From DATDRS01 sp035291605 (GTDB taxonomy: Bacteria; Chloroflexota; Anaerolineae; Anaerolineales; UBA6663): a stretch of 20,485 nt of DNA. Shown in pieces: positions 1 through 7,813 of the stretch. Under the pieces are notes generated by a model, which searched no databases, had not been told where the DNA came from, and saw only the letters and a program-made list of their open reading frames with translations. Both the position numbers and the translations under genes were made by a program. Location: the NCBI GenBank assembly GCA_035291605.1, contig DATDRS010000150.1:1-20485 (forward strand). The letters run 5' to 3'. Each line of letters starts with the position of its first letter. The first letter of the stretch is position 1.

Positions 1-1031
1 CCTCGATAAAAATTCTCCGCGGCGACGAAGAGGATGATCAGCGCGATGATGCCGCCGCCCAGTTCGCGCGGGATGTGCACGCTGGTCTGCAGGCCGATCT
101 GCGCGCCGAGGCGCACGCCCGCGAACAGGATGGCGACGAGCACGACGCCCAGCGGGTGCGCCCGGCCCAGGATCGCCACCAACAGGCCGTCGAAGCCCAG
201 GCCGGTGGAGAAGCCTTGCAGCAGGCGGCGGTGCACGCCCAGGATTTCAATCGCCCCGGCCATCCCGGCCAGCGCGCCAGAAATGAACATGCCCCGGATA
301 GCCGCGCTGTCGCTGCGGATGCCGCCGTACCGGGCGAAGAGCGGCGCCTGTCCGGCCATCCGTTGTTCGTAACCTGGCGTCGAGCGCCACAGGTACAGGT
401 ACACCAGCAGCGCCGCCAGCAGCGCGAGGATGAACCCTACGCCCCACTTGGAACCCTGAAAGAACACTGGCAGGCGTGCGGTCTCGTCAATCAGCGGCGA
501 ATGCGCGGTCGTGCCGGTATCCGCGCGGAGGGGGAAGTTCACGATGTACGTCATGAACAGGTTGGCGATGTTGTTCATGATGATCGTCGTGATGACTTCG
601 TTCACCCCCAGCCGCACCTTGAGCACGCCTGGGATCCAGCCGTAGATTCCCGCGGCCAGCATGGAGGCCGCAATCACAAATGCGGGGTGAATCACAGGCG
701 GCAGGTGGATGGCAAACCCCAGCCAAGCGGCCATCGTCGCGCCGATGAGGAACTGCCCCTCCTGCCCGATGTTGAACATGCCGGAGCGGAAGGCGACGAC
801 GGCGGAGAGGCCGGTGAGCAGGAGCGGCGTGGCTAACTGCAGGCTCTGAAAGAGATTGCACCGCGTCAATTCGGCGCAACTGAAGCCGCCTTTGTACAAC
901 TCCACGTAGGCCCTGAGCGGCGGCACGTCTGTGAGCAGGACGAAGATGCTCGCCAGCGCCAGGCCAGAAAGCACGGCCAGCACTGGAATTAGAAGCGCTT
1001 CGGTCAGTTGGACTTTGAGCCGATCACTCAT
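1..1031 (-). CDS. Nucleoside-type ABC transporter permease (3' end cut by window edge)
   Basis: An uninterrupted reading frame runs from ATG at 1031 to the left edge, giving 343 residues with no stop. It starts MSDRLKVQLTEALLIPVLAV. A good Shine-Dalgarno sequence (GGGAGG) lies 7 nt before the ATG. The protein is very hydrophobic, with several membrane spans. It contains the stretches GMFNIGQEGQFLIGA and GVNEVITTIIMNNIA, typical of the YufP/BmpC-like permeases in the branched-chain/nucleoside ABC permease family (PF02653). It follows the ATPase gene by 34 nt and would form the membrane channel of the importer whose lipoprotein and ATPase are encoded just upstream. The family usually has two permeases, so a second one probably lies beyond the left edge (inference). 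The C-terminus is missing only because the window ends. Confidence 0.93.
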   Translation of the reverse strand, partial: MSDRLKVQLTEALLIPVLAVLSGLALASIFVLLTDVPPLRAYVELYKGGFSCAELTRCNLFQSLQLATPLLLTGLSAVVAFRSGMFNIGQEGQFLIGATMAAWLGFAIHLPPVIHPAFVIAASMLAAGIYGWIPGVLKVRLGVNEVITTIIMNNIANLFMTYIVNFPLRADTGTTAHSPLIDETARLPVFFQGSKWGVGFILALLAALLVYLYLWRSTPGYEQRMAGQAPLFARYGGIRSDSAAIRGMFISGALAGMAGAIEILGVHRRLLQGFSTGLGFDGLLVAILGRAHPLGVVLVAILFAGVRLGAQIGLQTSVHIPRELGGGIIALIILFVAAENFYR

Positions 1032-1065
1032 GTTGCTGCCTCCCAAAAGATCATCGTCGGTCAGG

Positions 1066-2589
1066 CTACTTGCTCTCCAATTGGCCTCCCGCCATCAATA
1101 CCCCTAGTTTCTCCTCAGTGGCCTCCGCCTCGCTCAATTCCCCGGCGATCTGCCCGCGATACATCACGAGAATGCGGTCGCTGAGCGCTTGGATCTCTTC
1201 GAGCTCCACCGAGACGAGCAAAATGGCCGCGCCTTTATCGCGCGCCTCTACCAAAGTCTTATGCACAAATTCGATGCTGCCCACGTCCAGGCCGCGGGTG
1301 GGCTGGTTGGCGACGATCAACCTGGGGTCGCCCGCGAGTTCGCGCCCCAGCACCACCTTCTGCAAGTTGCCGCCGGAGAGCGTGGCGATCCCCTCGCCGG
1401 GCCGGGCCGAGGCCACCGCAAACAGCTCCACAATGCGCGCGGCCAGGCGGCGGATGGCATCGAGGAGCAAAATGCCCCAGCGCGAAAACTCCGGCAAGCG
1501 GTAACGGCTGACCACCACGTTCTCGTCCAGCGTCGTCGCTACGTTCAACCCCATGCCCAAGCGGTCTTCAGGGATGTGCGCCACGCCCTGCGCGCGCCGC
1601 TCGTTGACCGGCCAATGCGAGATGTCACGCCCCAACAGGCGGACCTGTCCTCCCTCCACCGGGCGCAGGCCCGTGATCGCTTCGACTAGTTCGGTCTGCC
1701 CGTTGCCGTTGACCCCGGCGATCCCCAGGATTTCGCCCGTGCGCACTTCGAGCGAGACGCCCATCACCGCTGGCGCGCCCCCCACCCCGGCGACGATTAA
1801 ATCATCAACCTCCAGGGCCGCCGGGCCGGGTGAAGCCGGTTTCTTCTCGACCGTGAACAGCACTTCGCGCCCGACCATCATCTTCGCCAGTTCCGGGATG
1901 CTCGTCTGCGCCAGCGGGAGGGTGCCCACCACCTCGCCGCGCCGCATCACGGTGACGCGGTCGGCCACCGCCATGACTTCCGGCAGTTTGTGCGTGATGA
2001 GCACCACCGTGCGCCCGCGCGCCGCCAGGCCGCGAATAATCTCGAACAGTTCGTGCACCTCCTGCGGCGTCAGCACTGCCGTCGGCTCGTCGAGCAGGAG
2101 GATTTGCGCGTCGCGCTGGAGGGTCTTGAGGATCTCTACGCGCTGCTGCATCCCCACGGGCAAGTCGCGCACGCGGTCGCCCGGGTTCACCCGCAGGCCG
2201 AAGTCCTCTGCCAGTTGACGCACCATCTCGTTCTCCATCCCCGTCCGGAGCAGGCCGAAGCGGCTCGGCTCCATGCCGAGCAGGATGTTCTGCGCCACCG
2301 TGAACGAGGGGACGAGCTTGAAGTGCTGATGCACCATGCCCAGTCCCAGGCGGATGGCGTCGTTGGGATGGTGGATGGAAACCGGCCGGCCATTCACCCG
2401 GATTTCGCCCTCGTCGTGATGCAACAGCCCGTAGAGGATGTTCATCAGCGTGGTCTTGCCCGCGCCATTCTCGCCCACCAGTGCGTGCACCTCGGCTTTC
2501 TCCACGGCGAAATTCACCCGGCGGTTGGCCTGCACGCCCGACGAGGGGAAGTATTTGGAGATGTTGAGCATTTCGACGGCGAGCGGCAT
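1066..2589 (-). CDS. Nucleoside ABC transporter ATP-binding protein, two ABC domains
   Basis: A 507-residue cytoplasmic ATPase that would energise the BMP-type importer. Domain 1 has a normal Walker A (GENGAGKT, residues 39-46) and Walker B (ILLLDEPTA). Its signature is degenerate (LPVGMQQ). Domain 2 has a degenerate Walker A (GVNGNGQTEL, Lys replaced by Gln), a good signature (LSGGNLQK) and ANQPTRGLD in place of the Walker B DEP. This pattern is characteristic of the YufO/nucleoside branch and differs from the ribose (RbsA) branch. The frame is open further upstream to 2829, but that part overlaps the BMP gene and has no transporter homology. The start at 2589 gives MPLAVEMLNISKYF, as in the family. 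No clear Shine-Dalgarno precedes it, and a strong hairpin ends only 11 nt upstream, so translation may depend on coupling or RNA structure (inference). Confidence 0.95.
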   Translation of the reverse strand: MPLAVEMLNISKYFPSSGVQANRRVNFAVEKAEVHALVGENGAGKTTLMNILYGLLHHDEGEIRVNGRPVSIHHPNDAIRLGLGMVHQHFKLVPSFTVAQNILLGMEPSRFGLLRTGMENEMVRQLAEDFGLRVNPGDRVRDLPVGMQQRVEILKTLQRDAQILLLDEPTAVLTPQEVHELFEIIRGLAARGRTVVLITHKLPEVMAVADRVTVMRRGEVVGTLPLAQTSIPELAKMMVGREVLFTVEKKPASPGPAALEVDDLIVAGVGGAPAVMGVSLEVRTGEILGIAGVNGNGQTELVEAITGLRPVEGGQVRLLGRDISHWPVNERRAQGVAHIPEDRLGMGLNVATTLDENVVVSRYRLPEFSRWGILLLDAIRRLAARIVELFAVASARPGEGIATLSGGNLQKVVLGRELAGDPRLIVANQPTRGLDVGSIEFVHKTLVEARDKGAAILLVSVELEEIQALSDRILVMYRGQIAGELSEAEATEEKLGVLMAGGQLESK

Positions 2590-2600
2590 AGACGCTTGGG

Positions 2601-2641
2601 TTCCAGACCTGACAGGTCTCGGAGACCTGTCAGGTCTGGAA
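2601..2641. repeat. 41-nt perfect nested palindrome between the BMP and ATPase genes
   Basis: Two 20-nt arms (2601-2620 and 2622-2641) are exact reverse complements around a single central G at 2621. Each arm also holds its own smaller palindrome, AGACCTGACAGGTCT in the left arm and AGACCTGTCAGGTCT in the right. It fills most of the 59-nt gap between the two genes. In RNA it would fold into one long hairpin or two small ones. It has no U-tract, so it does not look like an ordinary terminator. It resembles a REP-type dispersed element, but no second copy occurs in this window. Confidence 0.9.
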
Positions 2642-2648
2642 TACTCTT

Positions 2649-3740
2649 TTACTTCAACCCGCTGCACTCCGCCATCGGGGCAGCGGCGTCCTTGAGCGCG
2701 TCGCAGACCACGTACTGGTCGTTCAGAATCTTGTTCCGGTAGTCGTCCACCACCTTTTTGACGTCCGCCAGTTTCGCGGTCAGATCCGCCGGGCCTTTGT
2801 CGGCGAAGGTCGTCGAGCCTTCGTCCCACGACAGGCCCGTCGCGCCGTCCTTAATGCCGATGGTGCTGAAGCCGGGCGTGAATTTGCCCTCGAGCGCGTT
2901 CTTCACCAGCAGGAAGGTGCTGGTATCCACGCGCTTCATCATCGAGACGATGATGCTGCCCGGCGCGATGTCATCCTGGTTGGAGTCCACGCCGATGGCG
3001 TACAGGCCCTTCTCCTGCGCGGCGGAGAGCACGCCCTCGCCGGAGCGCCCCGCCACCTGGAAGATGATGTCTGCGCCTTGATCGTACTGCCCCAGCGCGG
3101 TCTCTTTGCCCAGCGTGGGGTTGGCGAAGTCGAAGCCCAGGTACGAGACGAGCACCTTGCAGTCCTGGCACACTTCCAGCACGCCCTGCTTGTAGGCATA
3201 GAAGAACTGGTTGAGGCCGGGCGCGTCGCCCCCCACCACCGCGCCGACGGTCTTCGTCTTGGTCAGCGACCCGGCGATCAGGCCCACCAGGAACGAGCCT
3301 TCGTGGACGTTGATCTGGAACGCCGCCACGTTGTCGGGCAGTTTTTCCACGAAGATGTCCGAAGGCACGCCGAACTTCTGATCTGGAAATTCGGCCGCCA
3401 GGCCGAGGATCGTGTCCGGCTCAATCGCCAGGCCGAGCACGATGTCGGGATTCTGGGCGAGCGCCGAGCGCATCGCGGCCTCCTGGTCGGCGACGCCCTG
3501 CGCTTCGATGATGGAGCCTTCGACTGGCAGGTCTTTCATCGCCTGCTCCGCGCCGCGCGCGGAGGCGTCAATGAAGGAGCGGTCGCCGCGCGGGTTGGGC
3601 AGGACGAGCGCGAACTTGAATTTGGGCGCCTCCGTGGGCGGCACGGCCGTGGGGGTGGCCGCGGCTCCCCCGCACGCCGTCAGGACGAGCGCGGCCAGCG
3701 CCAGGATGGACGTGAGCTGCCACAATAATCGGGATTTCAT
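2649..3740 (-). CDS. BMP-family nucleoside-binding lipoprotein
   Basis: A 363-residue substrate-binding lipoprotein of the basic membrane protein family (PF02608), the extracytoplasmic receptor of the ABC importer. The N-terminus has a short basic region, a hydrophobic stretch and a lipobox (LTAC, lipidated Cys23). A Pro/Thr/Ala-rich tether follows, before the mature domain starts near KFKFALVLPNPRGDRSF. Family-like stretches include NPDIVLGLAIEPDTILGLAAEFPDQKF and GADIIFQVAGRSGEGVL. A strong Shine-Dalgarno (GGAGGAG) lies 5 nt before the ATG. Known BMP proteins with this ATPase type bind purine or pyrimidine nucleosides. The nucleoside hydrolase in the same operon supports that substrate class. 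The hairpin just after the gene may help keep this receptor in excess over the ATPase and permease (inference). Confidence 0.95.
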   Translation of the reverse strand: MKSRLLWQLTSILALAALVLTACGGAAATPTAVPPTEAPKFKFALVLPNPRGDRSFIDASARGAEQAMKDLPVEGSIIEAQGVADQEAAMRSALAQNPDIVLGLAIEPDTILGLAAEFPDQKFGVPSDIFVEKLPDNVAAFQINVHEGSFLVGLIAGSLTKTKTVGAVVGGDAPGLNQFFYAYKQGVLEVCQDCKVLVSYLGFDFANPTLGKETALGQYDQGADIIFQVAGRSGEGVLSAAQEKGLYAIGVDSNQDDIAPGSIIVSMMKRVDTSTFLLVKNALEGKFTPGFSTIGIKDGATGLSWDEGSTTFADKGPADLTAKLADVKKVVDDYRNKILNDQYVVCDALKDAAAPMAECSGLK

Positions 3741-3785
3741 TTTTACTCCTCCGGTGAAGTGACTGAGCGAAATGGGATGATAGGA

Positions 3786-4862
3786 TTAGCGAGTAATTTG
3801 TGCAGTAGCAGGCTCACCTCCTTTGAGTGGTCGCCTGGCCCGGCGCGTTTGTGGCGCGAGAAGCGCGGTGGATTGCCGGATGACCAGGCGGGTTGGGATA
3901 TCCAGTTGGATGGGTGGGTCTGACCGTGCATGGCTGTTCAAGCGTTCGGCCAGCAGGCGCATCGCGGCCCGGCCCATCTCTTTGTAATCACGCGCGGCCG
4001 TCGTCAGAGGCGGATAGGTCCCGGCGGCGAGTGTGTCGTCAAACCCGACGACCGACAAATCCTGCGGGAGCCTGAGGCGCAAATCGTGTGCGGCCTGCAA
4101 GACGCCGACGGCCATCGGGTCGTTGGCGGCGAAGATAGCCGTCGGGCGGTCGGCGCGTGTGAGCAGGCGAGTCGCGCAGGCATAACCCGACTCGCGCGTG
4201 AAGTCGCCCTGCACAATAAGACCCGGCTGCAGGAGGAGGCCCCCGTCCTTCAGCGCGTCGAGGAAGCCCGCCAACCGCTGCTGCGCCAGATACGACTCGC
4301 CGCCCCCGATGAGGGCAATGCTCTGGTGGCCCAACCCGATCAGGTGGCGCGTGATCTCCCGCGCCCCCGCCCGGTCGGTCGCGCTCACCCACAGCACATC
4401 ATTCGGACGGGCGTAGCCGTCAATCACCACGATCGGCGTGCCGTGCCGGGCCATCTCCTGCGCAAAGGTGATCGGCACACGCCAGCTCGCCGCGATCAGC
4501 CCGCTCACCATTTCGCTGCGGATCAACAACTCGTGCGCGTTGGGCGCAAAGGCCGCGCCGCGCCCGGTGGTGCGCAGGAGCATCTGAAAGCCAAGCGCGG
4601 CCGCGGCCTCCCCGACCCCGAGGATGAGCGGCGTGATCCATTCCGAAATGATGTCCGGGACGAACATCCCGATCACGTCGCTGCGTCCCATCGAAAGGCT
4701 CCGCGCCGCCGCGCTGGGCACGTACCCCATGCGCGCAATCAGCCGTTGCACTCTGGCGCGCAGTTTAGGCGACACGCCGGGCCGGTCGTTAATGACGCGC
4801 GAAACCGTCATCTTGGACACGCCCGCGCGCCGGGCGATCTCTGCAATCGTGGGGCGGGACAT
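3786..4862 (-). CDS. LacI-family transcriptional repressor, probable regulator of this operon
   Basis: A 358-residue LacI/GalR-family repressor. The N-terminal helix-turn-helix (TIAEIARRAGVSKMTVSRVI, about residues 5-24) is followed by the hinge region (YVPSAAARSLSMGRSDVIG) and a periplasmic-binding-like effector domain (GLGHQSIALIGG, AIFAANDPMAVGVLQAA, LSVVGFDDTLAA). Recognition-helix positions 17, 18 and 22 are Lys, Met and Arg. E. coli GntR has the same trio, within VTKMTVSR, and binds GTTACC half-sites. A perfect palindrome of that type lies at 7787-7802 at the operon promoter. The gene starts 6 nt after the preceding stop with no strong Shine-Dalgarno, suggesting translational coupling. 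The ligand is unknown; a nucleoside, base or related sugar is the likely inducer given the neighbours (inference). Confidence 0.95.
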   Translation of the reverse strand: MSRPTIAEIARRAGVSKMTVSRVINDRPGVSPKLRARVQRLIARMGYVPSAAARSLSMGRSDVIGMFVPDIISEWITPLILGVGEAAAALGFQMLLRTTGRGAAFAPNAHELLIRSEMVSGLIAASWRVPITFAQEMARHGTPIVVIDGYARPNDVLWVSATDRAGAREITRHLIGLGHQSIALIGGGESYLAQQRLAGFLDALKDGGLLLQPGLIVQGDFTRESGYACATRLLTRADRPTAIFAANDPMAVGVLQAAHDLRLRLPQDLSVVGFDDTLAAGTYPPLTTAARDYKEMGRAAMRLLAERLNSHARSDPPIQLDIPTRLVIRQSTALLAPQTRRARRPLKGGEPATAQITR

Positions 4863-4868
4863 TTCAGT

Positions 4869-5435
4869 TTATTTCTGCTTGTGCAGCATCTCCAGCAACC
4901 GCTGGCGGTACGTCGTCTCCCGGCCTGGGAGTTCTGGGATGACGCGCGCGGCCTCTTCGTAAAAATGCTTGCTCCCTCGCCCGATGGCTTGACCACGCGC
5001 AGTGTGTTTGTCTATGGCGTAATCCGGGATGGTCGGGCGCGCCTCTCCTTCTTCGACGGCCTGCCGGATCCAATTGTACATCTCGTCGCTGGAGCGGTCT
5101 TTGGCGCGCGTGGCGAGGTAGCGCACGGCGTGAACGGCGAACAAGCCCCGGTCCGGCGGGTAGCCCTCGCGATCGAAACGCTGCGTCATCTGGTAGAGCG
5201 CGTTGACCAGAACCGGCGCCTGCCAATCGCCCGGCCCGACGTCTTCGACCGCGATGACCTGCAGGCGGCTCCACAACTTGGCTTCGAGTTCCGCGCTGGT
5301 GGTGAGCAGTTCATACGCCAGCAGCGCGGCGTTCTCCACGTTGCCGCGCCGGATTTCTTTTTGCAGGGCGGAGATCACTTCGTCGGCAGGGAAGTCGTGC
5401 CGGGTGCGAACTTTTACCCAGGGGTCAGAGGACAT
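4869..5435 (-). CDS. Stand-alone RarA/MgsA C-terminal-domain-like protein
   Basis: A 188-residue all-helical protein. The stretches DEVISALQKEIRRGNVENAA, LWSRLQVIAVEDVG, AVHAVRYLATRAKDRSSDEMY and IPDYAIDKHTARGQAIGRGS follow, in order, the C-terminal half of RarA/MgsA (PF12002-like: ISALHKSVRGS, ARRCLAIASEDVG, AQAIVYLACAPKSNAVY, VPVHLRNAPTKLMKEMGYG). That half is related to the clamp-loader collar and mediates RarA oligomerisation. No Walker A, Walker B or other AAA+ motor is present, so this is not a truncated copy of full RarA. ATG at 5435 was chosen over the upstream ATG at 5498 because AGGAG lies 7 nt before it and the longer form would overlap the nucleoside hydrolase gene. It sits 32 nt after that gene and 6 nt before the repressor gene. 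Its role in a nucleoside operon is unknown. Confidence 0.85.
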   Translation of the reverse strand: MSSDPWVKVRTRHDFPADEVISALQKEIRRGNVENAALLAYELLTTSAELEAKLWSRLQVIAVEDVGPGDWQAPVLVNALYQMTQRFDREGYPPDRGLFAVHAVRYLATRAKDRSSDEMYNWIRQAVEEGEARPTIPDYAIDKHTARGQAIGRGSKHFYEEAARVIPELPGRETTYRQRLLEMLHKQK

Positions 5436-5467
5436 GGGCAACTCCTGTGGTGGGTCATCCTGATCGT

Positions 5468-6403
5468 CTACTCCACTGAGGCGCGCATCATCTTCCAAAA
5501 GCGCTCGTAGTCAATGTGCAGGATGAGGTTGACGTTAGGCGCGCGGCGGGTGAGGCCGAACCAGTCCACGCTCGTTTGGCCTCGCGTGTGCGTCCCGTGC
5601 AGTTCCACGGCGACGGCCCGCCGCTCCGCTTTGGTCACAATCTCTGGCTCAATCGCGGCCGCCACCGCCAGCGGGTCGGGCGCGTTGAGGCCGGCCCGGC
5701 CCCGCGCGCGGATGAATTCCAGCGTGTGCGTGGTGATGCGGCGGAAAAACTCGGCTTTGGGCGTTCCCGCATTGATCAACTCCCGCACTTGCTCCATGGG
5801 GAGCATGTAATCCATCGTCGTCTCCCACGAGAGAAGCCACAGGCCCGGCCAATTCTCGAAGACGATAGCCGCCGCTTCGGGATCGGTGAAGATGTTGAAC
5901 TCGGTCGTCGGGTTGGGCATGTTGCCCGTGCCGCGGATCGCGCCGCCCATCACCACCAGCCGCTTGAACTTTTGCGGGAGCGCAGGGTCGAGCCGCGTGG
6001 CGAGCGCCACATTGGTGAGCGGCCCGATGGCGGCGAGCGTGATTTCACCGGGAGACTGGTTCGCCAGGCGCATGAGCGCGAGGACGGCGTGTTCAGCCTC
6101 CACGCGCCTGGCCGAGGGCGGGAAGCGGCTGTTGCCCAGTCCGTCGTCGCCGTGGACATGTTCGGCGCGCGAGTCCGCACTCACTAACGCGCGGTCACAC
6201 CCTGCATAGATCGGCGTTCGCTCCGGCGGGACGTCCAGCGCGTCGAGGATGGTGCAGGCGTTAGCGGTGGTGCGATCCAGCCCCACGTTGCCCGCGACGG
6301 TGGTGATGGCTTCTACCCGCGCGCCGGGGTGGGTCAAAGCCAGCATCAGCGCATGCGCGTCGTCTACGCCGGGGTCAGTATCAATCACGAGGCGAGTCAC
6401 CAA
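5468..6403 (-). CDS. Inosine-uridine preferring nucleoside hydrolase family protein
   Basis: A 311-residue member of the IunH family (PF01156), which cleaves the N-glycosidic bond of nucleosides to give ribose and a free base. The N-terminal calcium-binding motif is intact (DTDPGVDDAHAL, residues 8-19). HGDDGLG, GAIRGTGNMPNPTTEFNIFTDPEAA and DPLAVA further along are family hallmarks. The residue before DPLA, His in classical enzymes (HDPLA) where it acts as general acid for the leaving base, is Pro here (NAPDPLAVA), so substrate or mechanism may differ. The start is TTG at 6403, with GGGAGGAG 7 nt upstream. GTG at 6400 is an equally possible start 10 nt from that site. The gene lies 54 nt after the amidohydrolase gene in the same operon. 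It would act on nucleosides brought in by the ABC importer. Confidence 0.93.
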   Translation of the reverse strand: MVTRLVIDTDPGVDDAHALMLALTHPGARVEAITTVAGNVGLDRTTANACTILDALDVPPERTPIYAGCDRALVSADSRAEHVHGDDGLGNSRFPPSARRVEAEHAVLALMRLANQSPGEITLAAIGPLTNVALATRLDPALPQKFKRLVVMGGAIRGTGNMPNPTTEFNIFTDPEAAAIVFENWPGLWLLSWETTMDYMLPMEQVRELINAGTPKAEFFRRITTHTLEFIRARGRAGLNAPDPLAVAAAIEPEIVTKAERRAVAVELHGTHTRGQTSVDWFGLTRRAPNVNLILHIDYERFWKMMRASVE

Positions 6404-6457
6404 TCGCGTTCTCCTCCCGGAGCCAGGATGATGAGCTTGAGTCGTCCATTCTCTACG

Positions 6458-7774
6458 CTACCCCTCCACTCTCTTTCTTCGTAAAGCAGCATGGGCTTGC
6501 TCCAACTGCACTCTCGCTGTCCGATAGTCGAGCGTGGTCCAGCGCCCCTCGCGCAGCAGCCACTCGCCGCCTACCATCACGTCTTGCACGGCCAGCCCGC
6601 TCACGGCGTAGACCAGCGCGGTGAACACGTCCTGCCCGCCGCGCGGCCCCCAGCCGATGCCGTCCAGATCGAGCGCGATGAGGTCGGCCAGCTTGCCCGG
6701 CGCCAGCGAGCCGATGGAATCCGCGAGGCCCAAGGCCCGCGCGCCGCCCATCGTCGCCATCTCGACGACCTCGCGCGCGGAGACCGCCGCCGGGCGGCCC
6801 TCACGGAACGCCATCAATTTGCCCAGGGCCCCCATCTCGTTGAACAGGTCGTACGTGTTGTTGTTCGCCACGTTGTCCGTGCCGAGCGCGGTGTGGATGC
6901 CCGCATCGCGCATCGCCCGCAGGGGAGCAGCCGTCGCGCCCGCGCGCATGCAGGCCGAGGCTGCGATCACCGCCGAGAAACGCGAGGCCGCGAGGGTCGG
7001 AAAGTCTTCGTGCGGGATCGTCAGGCAGTGCGCGGCAATCACCGGGCGGTCGAGGACGCCGAGGGTTCTCAGCTGCTGGACGGCGGTGCGCCCGTAATGC
7101 TGGAGGCAGTGCTGGTCTTCTTCGCCGCTCGTCGAGAGGTGGATGTGCAGGCCGGTGCGATAGCGGTCGGCCAGCGCGAGCTCCAGGTCGATGGCGGCGG
7201 GGCTGTTGTCTACGAAAAACGCGTGCGGCCCCACCCAGCCGGTGAGTCGCTCGTCGTCTTTCAGCGACTCCAGAAAGGCTTCGGCTTCGCGCATCGCCGC
7301 CGCGCGCGCGGCCGCGCTCCCCATCTCCACGATACCGTAGGCGAGCGCGGCGCGCAGCCCTGATTGCCGCACGACCGGGAGGATGCGGTCCATGAAAAAA
7401 TAGTGGTCGGCGAAGCAGGTGGTGCCGGTGCGGATCATCTCTGCACAAGAGACGGCGACGGCCGGCGGGACGGCGTCCGCGTCCATCACCTCTTCCCAGG
7501 CGCGGATGGCGTTGTACCAGCCTTCAAGCGTGAGCAGGGAGTGACCTTCGGCCAATCCGCGAAAGAGCACCATGGGGGAGTGGGTGTGGGCATTGATCAA
7601 GCCGGGCATGAGCAGGCGCCCGGCCAGGTCTACCGTCGCATCACCCCGCGGCCCCTCGCCCGGCCCGACTTCCTCAATCCGGTCATCGCGCACGACGACA
7701 TAGCCCGGGCTGAAGATACGATCCCGGTCGTCCAGGGTGAGGACCAGCGCGCCGCGCAGGCTGAGGGTGCTCAT
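6458..7774 (-). CDS. Amidohydrolase of the MTA/SAH deaminase-like group, divergent active site
   Basis: A 438-residue amidohydrolase-superfamily enzyme (PF01979), the first gene of the operon. The metal ligands are present: H63-T-H65 in NAHTHSPM, H212 in HIHLS, H249 in AAHCLTI and D300 in LGTDNVANNNT. The overall layout matches 5'-methylthioadenosine/S-adenosylhomocysteine deaminases and the related TRZ/ATZ enzymes. Two features differ. The Glu expected three residues after H212 (HLSET in the family) is Thr (HLSTS), and the usual NPxSN substrate loop is replaced by AASACMRAGATAAP. Deamination of a nucleoside or base is a reasonable guess from context, but the reaction cannot be assigned. No clear Shine-Dalgarno precedes ATG at 7774. 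The leader is about 33 nt and contains the operator palindrome. Confidence 0.9.
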   Translation of the reverse strand: MSTLSLRGALVLTLDDRDRIFSPGYVVVRDDRIEEVGPGEGPRGDATVDLAGRLLMPGLINAHTHSPMVLFRGLAEGHSLLTLEGWYNAIRAWEEVMDADAVPPAVAVSCAEMIRTGTTCFADHYFFMDRILPVVRQSGLRAALAYGIVEMGSAAARAAAMREAEAFLESLKDDERLTGWVGPHAFFVDNSPAAIDLELALADRYRTGLHIHLSTSGEEDQHCLQHYGRTAVQQLRTLGVLDRPVIAAHCLTIPHEDFPTLAASRFSAVIAASACMRAGATAAPLRAMRDAGIHTALGTDNVANNNTYDLFNEMGALGKLMAFREGRPAAVSAREVVEMATMGGARALGLADSIGSLAPGKLADLIALDLDGIGWGPRGGQDVFTALVYAVSGLAVQDVMVGGEWLLREGRWTTLDYRTARVQLEQAHAALRRKRVEG

Positions 7775-7786
7775 TCGGCGGAAAAA

Positions 7787-7802
7787 CCGTTACCGGTAAC
7801 GG
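7787..7802. promoter_or_regulatory. LacI-family operator palindrome
   Basis: CCGTTACCGGTAACGG is a perfect 16-bp palindrome with a central CG, the normal architecture of LacI-family operators. It covers about +5 to +20 of the transcript predicted from the promoter at 7814-7841, a classic position for repression. The GTTACC half-site agrees with the K17/M18/R22 recognition helix of the repressor at 3786-4862. Alternatively, in minus-strand RNA the same sequence folds into a 6-bp hairpin followed by UUUUU, so an attenuator role cannot be excluded. Only this copy was seen in the window. Confidence 0.8.
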
Positions 7803-7813
7803 GAGACGCCCTG

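Noticed and set aside
2590..2829. N-terminal extension of the ABC ATPase frame into the BMP gene
   Set aside because: The extension overlaps the BMP coding sequence in another frame, has no ATPase homology and runs through the palindrome. The family start is MPLAVEMLNISKYF.
3930..5510. A 526-codon open frame on the + strand over the repressor and RarA-C-like genes
   Set aside because: The minus-strand genes match known families and have good starts. This frame gives only Arg/His/Pro-rich nonsense and crosses gene boundaries.
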